64,000 nt of DNA from assembly GCA_019638625.1 (NCBI GenBank), contig JAHBTK010000006.1, positions 310,001 to 374,000 on the forward strand, in the 5' to 3' direction. Source of the DNA: Chitinophagaceae bacterium (GTDB lineage Bacteria > Bacteroidota > Bacteroidia > Chitinophagales > Chitinophagaceae). Under the pieces are notes generated by a model that saw only the letters and a program-made list of their open reading frames with translations, was not told where the DNA came from and ran no database searches. Both the position numbers and the translations under genes were made by a program. Shown here in pieces: positions 54,405-62,486 of this stretch (its first letter is position 1; every line of letters begins with the position of its first letter).

Positions 54405-55832
54405 CTACAGGCTTAATTTCCAGTTGCCGCGGTATTGCCTTTTTACAAATTGATTCGCCGGTTCAAAATTGGTTATCCGCATATTCCCGCCGTCCCACAA
54501 CAGCTTTTTTCTTCCCGGAAACACCCGGTCGCCTTTTGAGTTGGTTTCATAATAGTTATAGCTCAGCACCGCCAAGTTGCCCATTAATACAGTTTCCGTA
54601 AGCGGCCCGGCCTTATCAAACGATGAACTGGTATAAGCGCCATAGCCTTGTTTGCATGCCCTTACCCATTGTGTCTGGTGCCCTTCCGTACTACCTTCCA
54701 CGAATTCGAACTTAGAGGCAGGGAGTTCCGTTTCCTTCATATTCCGGGTAGGCAGTAGCGTTGGGTTGCGACCAAATAATCCCGCCATGATCTTTCCCTT
54801 TGTGCCGTCAAAAATAATTCCGCCGTCATATTCACCCATCATTTCATCCGGTAACAATTCCTCCGGTCGCTTGGGTTGAATGCCGCCATCATACCAGATC
54901 AGTTCCACCGGGGGCATGTTGCCGCGTGCAGGAAATTGGATATGCGTTTTAGCCGAGGGAGGATAACTGTCTTTATAAATAGCTTCCCGGAAAAACCCGG
55001 TATATACAGAGCCTACGCTGGTTTCTACAGACACGGGGTAACCTAATTGTAAGGCACGATAAGGCACGTCTATAAAATGGCAGCCCATATCCCCCAGTGA
55101 CCCGGTTCCGAAATCCACCCATCCCCGCCAGATGGCCGGCAGGAAAGCCGGGTTATAATCCCGCCGGGGAGCCGTTCCCAACCACAGATCCCAATCCACT
55201 TCTTTCGGTATGTCAAACTTTCCCTGAGGCGCAGGTACGCCCTGTGGCCAGGTAGGACGGTTCGTCCATACATGCACGGTATGCACATCACCTATCACCC
55301 CTGCCTGTACCCAGGTCTCTATTTTGCGGGTGTCATCTCCGCTGCTTCCCTGGTTGCCCATTTGTGTCACCACCTTGTATTTTTCCGCTGCCTGCGTGAG
55401 TATCCGGGCTTCATAGATGTCATGCGTTAATGGCTTTTCCAGGTACACATGCTTTCCCATTTCCATGCAGGGCAGCGCCTGCACAGCATGCATATGGTCG
55501 GGGCTGGTGATAATAACAGCGTCTATATTCTTCGCTTCCTTTTCGAGCATCTTCCTGAAATCCCTGTAATAAGGCGCTTTCGGCCATCTCTTTCTGCCCT
55601 CTACTGCCTGGCGGTCGTCTACGTCGCAAAGAGCTACTATATTCTCCGCTCCTTTGTTCCATGCATAGGGCAGGTTTACATTTGCCTTCCCCCCCACTCC
55701 TATACCAGCAATATTCAATTTGTCACTGGGAGCAATATGCCCCTTACCTAAAACATAACGGGGTACAATAAAAAAGCCGGAGGCGGCTAAACCTGTATTT
55801 TTTAAAAACAGACGGCGGGAGTTTTTTTTCAT
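54405..55832 (-). CDS. Gfo/Idh/MocA-family oxidoreductase with Tat-like signal
   Basis: About 475 residues. The start at MKKNSRRLFLKNTGLAASGFF was preferred to the ATG 12 bp upstream because it gives a twin-arginine-type signal (SRRLFLK), so the protein is probably exported folded. The Rossmann part has AGIGVGGKANVNLP, ALCDVDDRQA, ITSPDHMHAV and the cofactor-binding EKPLTHDIYEA. The C-terminal catalytic half has SLGDMGCHFIDVPYRAL. The family oxidises or reduces sugars and related compounds; exported members are frequent in carbohydrate-degrading Bacteroidota. Substrate unknown. Confidence 0.9.
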   Translation of the reverse strand: MKKNSRRLFLKNTGLAASGFFIVPRYVLGKGHIAPSDKLNIAGIGVGGKANVNLPYAWNKGAENIVALCDVDDRQAVEGRKRWPKAPYYRDFRKMLEKEAKNIDAVIITSPDHMHAVQALPCMEMGKHVYLEKPLTHDIYEARILTQAAEKYKVVTQMGNQGSSGDDTRKIETWVQAGVIGDVHTVHVWTNRPTWPQGVPAPQGKFDIPKEVDWDLWLGTAPRRDYNPAFLPAIWRGWVDFGTGSLGDMGCHFIDVPYRALQLGYPVSVETSVGSVYTGFFREAIYKDSYPPSAKTHIQFPARGNMPPVELIWYDGGIQPKRPEELLPDEMMGEYDGGIIFDGTKGKIMAGLFGRNPTLLPTRNMKETELPASKFEFVEGSTEGHQTQWVRACKQGYGAYTSSSFDKAGPLTETVLMGNLAVLSYNYYETNSKGDRVFPGRKKLLWDGGNMRITNFEPANQFVKRQYRGNWKLSL

Positions 55833-55993
55833 ATCAGCGCACATAAAATATTCCTTTTTCCGGTAATTTAAGGAAATATTGAAAAACGGGTGCCCTGTTT
55901 TATTATAGTTTTATCAAAACTTTAGACACTATCCCTGTTCAAATTCCGTTGATAGCCGATTATGATTGTAATTTTACTGAGAAGTATATACCG

Positions 55994-56899
55994 ATGAAGA
56001 AAATCAGCCTTATAATCGTCATATCCCTGTTTCACAATCTCCTTTTTTCGCAGGGACATGCCAACATAGCCGAACTGCAGGCCAGGGAAGACTCCTTAAA
56101 GCCATACGCCTTTGAGATCGTGAATGGTACCGAAGCAGTCCATCGTTTTGAAGCTGACAGCGTGTTTACCAAAATGCTGGTAAGAGCGTTGGTGCAACCC
56201 TACTCCTTTCAATACCCTTTCGACTCGCTCCAAACCATTTCCCGCCTGTATGCACCGGATAGCAGTTTCAGGATATTTACCTGGCAGGTAATGAAAGATG
56301 AAAGTACTTTTCGAAGAAAAGGCGCCATCCAGATGAAAACTTCCGACGGTTCACTGAAACTATTCCCGTTGATCGATAAAACCAATGTGCTGGAGGATAT
56401 TAACCTGGGCGTGTACAATAGTGAAAACTGGGTAGGCGCTATTTACTATAAAATAATAGAGAAAGCCTACAGAGGCAAGAAGTTTTACACTCTTCTGGGA
56501 TATGATGAACATAGTTTCAGGAGTACCAAAAAAAGAATAGAAATACTCACATTTGATGACAGCGGGAAACCGGTATTCGGCGGCCGGTATTTTGTGTTTG
56601 AAAAATACCCCAACAGAAATGTTCATACCCGCTTTGATATAGAGTACAAGAAATTTGCCAACGGCAGCATTAAGTTTGATGATGAAATGGATATGATCAT
56701 ATTCGATCACCTGATATCAGAAAACAATCAGCCCGATAAAAAATTTACTTATATACCCGATGGCGATTACGAAGGTTTTAAATGGCAGAACGGCCGGTGG
56801 GTGCATATTGACAAAGTGTTTACGTTCAAGCTGGAAGACGGGCAGGCGCCGGTAGAGCGCCCGCTGAATGAAAGCAAGCTGAACATCAGGAGGGATTAG
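55994..56899 (+). CDS. Secreted protein of unknown function
   Basis: About 301 residues. The start was moved to MKKISLIIVISLFHNLLFS, a Sec signal, 45 bp inside the longer frame. The mature part is beta-rich with charged loops (FRIFTWQVMKDESTFRRKG, AIYYKIIEKAYRGKKFYTLLG, FGGRYFVFEKYPNRNVHTRF). No catalytic motif or family is recognised. It faces the lipoprotein gene at 56926 tail-to-tail with a 26-bp gap and is divergent from the oxidoreductase. Confidence 0.8.
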   Translation: MKKISLIIVISLFHNLLFSQGHANIAELQAREDSLKPYAFEIVNGTEAVHRFEADSVFTKMLVRALVQPYSFQYPFDSLQTISRLYAPDSSFRIFTWQVMKDESTFRRKGAIQMKTSDGSLKLFPLIDKTNVLEDINLGVYNSENWVGAIYYKIIEKAYRGKKFYTLLGYDEHSFRSTKKRIEILTFDDSGKPVFGGRYFVFEKYPNRNVHTRFDIEYKKFANGSIKFDDEMDMIIFDHLISENNQPDKKFTYIPDGDYEGFKWQNGRWVHIDKVFTFKLEDGQAPVERPLNESKLNIRRD

Positions 56900-56925
56900 C
56901 CCGCTCATTACCCGTTACCGTTTGC

Positions 56926-57480
56926 TTAACGCAAAACCGTACTATCTGCCGGCGTATTCGGCGACCCTCCCGGAACCTTTCTCCGGGGTAATGCAACTTT
57001 CCGCCACTCCTTACCGGCTGAATCCACCACAACTGTCCGGATACCTTCCAAAGCAGGCACCAGTATCTCGAATGAGGTGATCACGCCCGGCTTTATTCCT
57101 TCCGTTCCCGGTTCACAGGATTTTACCGCTGTGGGCGTTTCGATAGAGTATTGCCCCAACAGCTTCCCGGTCGCGTCTTCATATTTTATTACAAAAGGTA
57201 AAGATGGCCTGGTTTCATTCAAATACGGGAGTTTCCCCCTGCGGATAAATACGGCCGTGGTATCTACCTCGAAACGCAACCCGTTAAAGCTTACATTCAG
57301 CGCCCAATGAGACGAAGAAGGATTGATAGTTACCGAGGGATCAAACTGTCCCTTTAAGCTGTCAATTTTATCGACGGCTTCTTCAACTTCTTTTTTCCTG
57401 TTGTCCTTTTTTTGCCCGCAGGCATATAAAAATGATGTCAGGATAATGGCTATGATACAAAAACGAAAAATCTTTTTCAT
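56926..57480 (-). CDS. Lipoprotein of unknown function
   Basis: About 184 residues, lipobox SFLYACGQK (Cys21 from the chosen start; an ATG two codons upstream is also in frame). The mature part has a short helical stretch (KKEVEEAVDKIDSLKG) and then beta-rich sequence (NVSFNGLRFEVDTTAVFI). No family is recognised. It starts 21 bp after the stop of the M64-like peptidase gene on the same strand, so the two are likely co-transcribed. Confidence 0.75.
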   Translation of the reverse strand: MKKIFRFCIIAIILTSFLYACGQKKDNRKKEVEEAVDKIDSLKGQFDPSVTINPSSSHWALNVSFNGLRFEVDTTAVFIRRGKLPYLNETRPSLPFVIKYEDATGKLLGQYSIETPTAVKSCEPGTEGIKPGVITSFEILVPALEGIRTVVVDSAGKEWRKVALPRRKVPGGSPNTPADSTVLR

Positions 57481-57501
57481 GATCACTTTTTTAAGTGTTG
57501 G

Positions 57502-58557
57502 TTAATTGGAAGCCCGTTTCAGGAGAGTGTGTAAAATCCTGGTCTTGCAGGGTTCATCATAATTGTTGATAGGGGTACCGGATGAACGCATCGGACATTG
57601 ATTATTACAAATACGATACCAGTCCTGGGTTCCCATCTTTCTTACATCGGCTGTTGTTTTGTTATAGCCCGGGGCGGCAGCTTCCGCATCTGATTGATTA
57701 TCCCAGTTGTTGGGAAATTCAGGCTCTTCCCAGTGCGATGCGCTGTTGGAATCATATTCATCTGCCAGGCGGTAAAGGCTGTGGCCACTTTCATGCAACA
57801 TAGTTCCTCTTACATAATACTCAGCGGAAAAATAACCGCCGCCAGCCTGATCACGGATATCATGAAAGTGCAGAATGACCTTGCCCTGTGCAAAGCTGAG
57901 TTCGGAAGAATTGCTGGGCAACACGTGCGACAATCCGCTGTCAAAATCCCTGGCAATGGCAGTAACCGGGTTGATATAAAAGTTATAGGAACTCCTGAAC
58001 CTTCTCACCCAGTCCTCCTGGTGAAAAGTGGAATCTATCTGCGACCGGACGGAATTATAGAACAGGGTCATCCGGCTATTCATGCTGGTATCCGGTATGA
58101 ATACAAGGTTCAATACCTTGTCCTGGTTGCCGACTACATATACAGGCGCTGCCTGATTGGGGACGGGATAGGGCCTGGTAGCAAAGCTGATCCGGTGATT
58201 ATAGGTCTTGTTATTGCCCTTTACCTGGAAGCGATAGGTAACCAGTTTGTTGGACCCATAACCCGATGATCTGGTAAAAGTGAGAGGAAAGCTCGGTGAC
58301 GACCAGCTTTGGATCTCTGTTTCCGGTGTGGTAGCCGAAAGATCTCCCTGGCTGTTGACGTTAGCCACAAACTCAAAAAGCTTTACTTCAGAAACATTGC
58401 CATCAATTTTCCGCAATGTAAAACTCACCGCTTCTGTTCCCGAAGGATAGATGGGTGAGTGTATCGCAAAGGTCTCCGGATTTTCCTTACAGGAAAATAA
58501 AAGAGGAATAATGAACAAAAGCCATATATGCCTCCGTAGTGATAGGTTCGTTACCAT
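57502..58557 (-). CDS. M64-like (IgA peptidase family) metallopeptidase, lipoprotein
   Basis: 351 residues with a lipoprotein signal (IPLLFSC, Cys23). An Ig-like N-terminal part (to about 130) is followed by the peptidase domain: LNLVFIPDTS, YNFYINPV and the zinc motif LHESGHSLYRLADEY with His255, Glu256, His259 and the downstream DEY at 266-268 that marks the M64 family. Four late cysteines may form disulphides. It should act at the cell surface or in the periplasm. The target protein is unknown. Confidence 0.85.
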   Translation of the reverse strand: MVTNLSLRRHIWLLFIIPLLFSCKENPETFAIHSPIYPSGTEAVSFTLRKIDGNVSEVKLFEFVANVNSQGDLSATTPETEIQSWSSPSFPLTFTRSSGYGSNKLVTYRFQVKGNNKTYNHRISFATRPYPVPNQAAPVYVVGNQDKVLNLVFIPDTSMNSRMTLFYNSVRSQIDSTFHQEDWVRRFRSSYNFYINPVTAIARDFDSGLSHVLPSNSSELSFAQGKVILHFHDIRDQAGGGYFSAEYYVRGTMLHESGHSLYRLADEYDSNSASHWEEPEFPNNWDNQSDAEAAAPGYNKTTADVRKMGTQDWYRICNNQCPMRSSGTPINNYDEPCKTRILHTLLKRASN

Positions 58558-58716
58558 AACAAATAGTTTAATTGAAATGTTATTTCAGATTATATCCGGC
58601 AAACAGAATAATTGTTACTATCCGATGGGTACCCGGGGAGGATTATTAAGGTGTATAAACCCGTGAGGCCTGCAGCGCTGCAATAGCCGGGCAAGCCCTC
58701 CCAGGTTTTAGGTTTG

Positions 58717-61461
58717 TTAATTCTTGGTAATCAGATCATCCAGGTTCAGCATGGCATTGGCTACCAGCACCATGGCCGCTTTTCCGGTTTCGCCATTTTC
58801 TTCCTCCAGCAGTTCGGCCGCTGCCTGCGGATTTTGTTTGTATGCTGCCAGCGCCGTTCTATACAGTTCCTCCAGGGCATCCAGCTTTTCTTTATCAATA
58901 GGATGATGAAGGGCAGCCTCGTAGCCCCAACTGATCTGCCTGCGAACATCATCACCTGCGGATTGCCGCATCCTTTCGGCAAAATGCCTTGCCATTTCTA
59001 CAAATGCCGCGTCATTCAGGGTGGTGAGTGCCTGCAAAGGTGTATTGGTTCTTATACGCCTCGCCTGGCATACTTCCCGGGCAACACCATCAAAGCTCAG
59101 CATAGAAGGATAGGGTGAGGTTCGTTTCCAGTAGGTATATATTGCACGGCGATATTGATCTTCCCCTTCACTTTTTATCCATTTGGCGCCATCATAGGGG
59201 GAAAGCCATATTTTATCCGGCTGGTAAGGCATCACACTTTTGCCGTACATTTTGTGACTCAAAAGACCGGAAACTGCCAATGCCTGGTCGCGCACCTGTT
59301 CAGCGCTTAGTCTTACCCGTGCTCCACGGGCATAATACTTATTAAAGGGATCTTTTTCCAGCGTTTCCTCCGTTACCCTGGAATCCTGCCGGTAAGTAGC
59401 CGACATCACTATTTCGCGGAGCAATGACTTAACACTCCATTTATATTCGTTCATGAACTGCCAGGAAAGAAAATCGAGCAGGTTCTTATGAGTAGGCGGA
59501 AGCCCCTGTGTTCCCATATCTTCCAGCGTTTCAGCTATCCCCTGTCCCATAACCTGTTCCCATATCCGGTTTACCAGCGTGCGGGCTGTAAGCGGGTTCT
59601 TTTTATCCGTCAGCCACATAGCCAGTCCCAGGCGGTTGCGGGGCGCTCCTTCCGGCAGCGGGTTCAGCGACTGTGGTACATCCGCCTGCACTTTGGCTGT
59701 TTTTGCCATCCAGTTTCCCCGTTCAAAAATATAAGTAGGACGGAACATATCATCGGGATTCTCCATCATAACCGGCGTAACCGCACGGGGATTTGTACGC
59801 ACCAGGTGAAAAAAGTCTGCACGGGCACTATCATAGCCGTTGACCGTATTGCCGGGAAACTGTTCTGTAAAATAAAACCAGTCAAATATGGCCAGGTTAT
59901 TCTGACTACTGGCATCCACTGTCGGGTTATAATAAGTGAAATACAGATCGCGAACCCCACCTATCGGTTTCAGTTGCTGAGACAGGATTTCCCAGCCCTT
60001 CGTTTTATTAACGGGAATAATAGCAATGGCCGGGCCATTGGCGCTATCCAGGCGTATAGTCCATATCCCTTTATCCGTGTAGGCGTTTACCCGGTATATC
60101 AGTTCTGATTTTCCGTTCAGGTTTACTCCCGCCAGCCGGCTGGTCGCATTGTTCCGGAATGCCAGCCATTTGGTGTCCGTCAGTTCACTGTTCACAAACT
60201 GATCGCAACGCAGCGAATTGATAGCCGGCTGCCATGTTTTGATAAAAGTATTGATATCCTGCAGCCGGTGGGGGGCATGGGTTTGCAACCAGTTTTCCAG
60301 TGCCAGTAGTTTAATGCTGTCTTCTGTATTCAACTCTCTCAATAAAGGATAATCTCCGGGAGAGTCCTCATCCCGGGTATTATTGAAAAAAGCCATGAAT
60401 TTGTAGTACTCCTCAAATTTGAAAGGATCATACGGATGACTATGACATTGCACACAGGCAAAAGTGGTTCCGAGGATTGTTTCCCAGGTGGTATTCACCC
60501 TGTCGATCACGGCAGCCGTTCTGAATTCTTCGTTATCCGTGCCACCTTCATCATTGGTCATGGTGTTGCGGTTGAAGGCAGTTGCCAGGAAAAGCCGGTC
60601 ATCCGCATCGGGCAGCAGGTCGCCGGCCAATTGTTCCGTAAGAAAAACATCATAAGGCTTATCCTGGTTAAAAGCCTGTATCAGCCAGTCCCGGTACCTC
60701 CATATGGACCGGTACCCGTCTTTTTCGTATCCCCTGCTGTCGGCATAGCGGGCCAGGTCCATCCACATGGCGGTCCAGCGTTCGCCATACTGGGGCAGGT
60801 CAAGCAGTGTATCCACCAGTTTCGCATATGCGTCGGCGCTATTATCCGCCAGGTATTTTTGCGCAATATCCTCCGGCGCCGGCATGCCGATCAGATCCAG
60901 GCTCACCCGCCGCAACAGGGTAGCTTTGCCTGCTTCCGCCGAAGGGCTTAATTTTTCCTGCTTTATTTTTTCGAGAATAAAATAATCAATATCGCTTTTT
61001 ACCCAGTCCTTTCCCCCGGAAAACAGTTTCTTTTTTCCGGGAACCGGCGTTGGTTGCACTGCCACATAAGCCCAGTGATCTCCCCACTCCGCCCCCTCTT
61101 TTATCCAGCGTTTCAGCATATCAATTTCTCTGTCAGAAAGCGGCTCATGATTATAGGGCATACGTTCTTCGGGGTCCCTGGATACCAGGCGTCGGATCAT
61201 TTCACTTTTGTCGGGATGACCGGGAACAATAGCCGGATGACCACTGTCAGTAGTATCCATCGCTTCGTTCCGGAACAACACACTAAACCCGCCCTCTTTT
61301 TTGACGCCGCCATGGCAGGAGATACATTTTTTATTCAGAAGGGGTTTTACTTCGGTATTAAAATCTACTTTTTCCTGTCCGAAAAAACGGATACCTATCA
61401 CCACAATAATCAGTAAGCCAATGGTGATAACAAGCAATTTTTTATTGATCTGAAGTCGCAT
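58717..61461 (-). CDS. PSD1-type cytochrome protein (DUF1549/DUF1553)
   Basis: About 914 residues; an ATG four codons upstream is also in frame. One N-terminal anchor helix (LLVITIGLLIIVVIGIRFFG) is followed by a c-type heme motif CISCH at about 46-50. DUF1549 follows (LRRVSLDLIGMPAPEDI, YGERWTAMWMDLARYADSRG, then CVQCHSHPYDPFKFEEYY with a second CxxCH). The C-terminal DUF1553 part includes LAMWLTDKKNPLTARTLVNRIW. Such proteins usually pair with a DUF1501 gene, which is not seen here. They are thought to serve extracytoplasmic redox chemistry, often on polysaccharides or sulfated glycans, without a proven reaction. Confidence 0.9.
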   Translation of the reverse strand: MRLQINKKLLVITIGLLIIVVIGIRFFGQEKVDFNTEVKPLLNKKCISCHGGVKKEGGFSVLFRNEAMDTTDSGHPAIVPGHPDKSEMIRRLVSRDPEERMPYNHEPLSDREIDMLKRWIKEGAEWGDHWAYVAVQPTPVPGKKKLFSGGKDWVKSDIDYFILEKIKQEKLSPSAEAGKATLLRRVSLDLIGMPAPEDIAQKYLADNSADAYAKLVDTLLDLPQYGERWTAMWMDLARYADSRGYEKDGYRSIWRYRDWLIQAFNQDKPYDVFLTEQLAGDLLPDADDRLFLATAFNRNTMTNDEGGTDNEEFRTAAVIDRVNTTWETILGTTFACVQCHSHPYDPFKFEEYYKFMAFFNNTRDEDSPGDYPLLRELNTEDSIKLLALENWLQTHAPHRLQDINTFIKTWQPAINSLRCDQFVNSELTDTKWLAFRNNATSRLAGVNLNGKSELIYRVNAYTDKGIWTIRLDSANGPAIAIIPVNKTKGWEILSQQLKPIGGVRDLYFTYYNPTVDASSQNNLAIFDWFYFTEQFPGNTVNGYDSARADFFHLVRTNPRAVTPVMMENPDDMFRPTYIFERGNWMAKTAKVQADVPQSLNPLPEGAPRNRLGLAMWLTDKKNPLTARTLVNRIWEQVMGQGIAETLEDMGTQGLPPTHKNLLDFLSWQFMNEYKWSVKSLLREIVMSATYRQDSRVTEETLEKDPFNKYYARGARVRLSAEQVRDQALAVSGLLSHKMYGKSVMPYQPDKIWLSPYDGAKWIKSEGEDQYRRAIYTYWKRTSPYPSMLSFDGVAREVCQARRIRTNTPLQALTTLNDAAFVEMARHFAERMRQSAGDDVRRQISWGYEAALHHPIDKEKLDALEELYRTALAAYKQNPQAAAELLEEENGETGKAAMVLVANAMLNLDDLITKN

Positions 61462-61642
61462 GGTTGAAAACAAGCTGTAAGATACGATTTTAGGTTGTTA
61501 TGGAGAAGACAAGGCTTTCGGATGACCGATTCGGCAGGTGGAGATTACCGGCCCCAAAAGAGATGTCTGAGAAAAGGATATCTTTCCCTGTTGCCGGATT
61601 ATACTATAAAATATCGTAACTTGTAATACAATTTGTTATAAG

Positions 61643-61837
61643 ATGCAAAAGTCCTTAGAAAAGCCACCATTTGAAAAGCGCACTGCCGAATACTTTGCCC
61701 AAAAGGCGCAAAAAGTCAAAGGCAAAGAAAAGCTTCTCGTTGCTCTTGAAATGAGCAAATATCTTACCGCAGCCCGAGAGCAGGGCATGTCATTTGAAGA
61801 ACTTAAAGAAGCAGGCTTCAAATTTGCAACCGTATAA
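61643..61837 (+). CDS. Small helical protein, first of an overlapping pair
   Basis: 64 residues, basic and helical (KPPFEKRTAEYFAQKAQKVKGK, MSKYLTAAREQGMSFEELKEAG). No signal or membrane segment; no family is recognised. The end of the frame overlaps the next gene by about 14 bp if that gene starts at TTG 61824, which implies translational coupling. The pair lies between the PSD1 gene and tRNA-Pro. Confidence 0.6.
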   Translation: MQKSLEKPPFEKRTAEYFAQKAQKVKGKEKLLVALEMSKYLTAAREQGMSFEELKEAGFKFATV

Positions 61838-62351
61838 TTACATAACACACAAACCAGACTATTATACATTTATCACCTCCAACGGATGTGAGTATCATTG
61901 CTATTTCTTTGATTTTTCTACACCCTTCTCAGACTACCCCGAATTAGCTCCCAATGTTTTTGGCTTTAACCTGGAGTTGAAATTCAAACCGGAAGGGCTG
62001 GATAAAGTTCCGCCGGACAAGCGTATCGGTGAAACGGTTACTATTATACTTAAAACATTTCTCAGGGAAAAGAAAAATGTGGTGGTGTATATCTGTGATA
62101 ACAGTGACAACCGGGAAAAAGCCCGCTTTCATAAATTTACCAATTGGTTCAGGGCGTATAACGACGGCACCATCATTCAGCTCAGGGGTGTCATTCGCAC
62201 CGGCAATATCAATATTCTTAATGCCCTGCTGATCCATAGGGATAACCTCTTGCTCAATGATTTTATTGAAGCGTACCAGATACTCACGGAAGTTTACTCT
62301 AAACCGGATGATGAAGAGCTGCAAAACATTCTGAATGACGGAGATTGGTAA
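61824..62351 (+). CDS. DUF6169-like protein, second of an overlapping pair
   Basis: About 175 residues. The opening PYNYITHKPDYYTFITSNGCEYHCYF recalls the DUF6169 family of Bacteroidota; the identification is from memory and tentative. Later blocks are NVFGFNLELKFKPEG, KRIGETVTIILKTFL, VVVYICDNSDNREKARFHKF and a long acidic C-terminus. No ATG is available; TTG 61824 (chosen) or TTG 61794 are the candidate starts, both overlapping the upstream gene. The two together look like a small unit, but a toxin-antitoxin role is not demonstrated. Confidence 0.65.
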   Translation: MQPYNYITHKPDYYTFITSNGCEYHCYFFDFSTPFSDYPELAPNVFGFNLELKFKPEGLDKVPPDKRIGETVTIILKTFLREKKNVVVYICDNSDNREKARFHKFTNWFRAYNDGTIIQLRGVIRTGNINILNALLIHRDNLLLNDFIEAYQILTEVYSKPDDEELQNILNDGDW

Positions 62352-62486
62352 ATTAATATGCTTTCCCATTCACAGGCTTGCTTTCACCAATCCATAATTG
62401 TGGAAATATTCCTCTCTATTTTGATAGTTCAGGTGGAACCATTACCTTTGCATCCCCTTCAGCGATTGGGTTCGTAAAAGATCATG

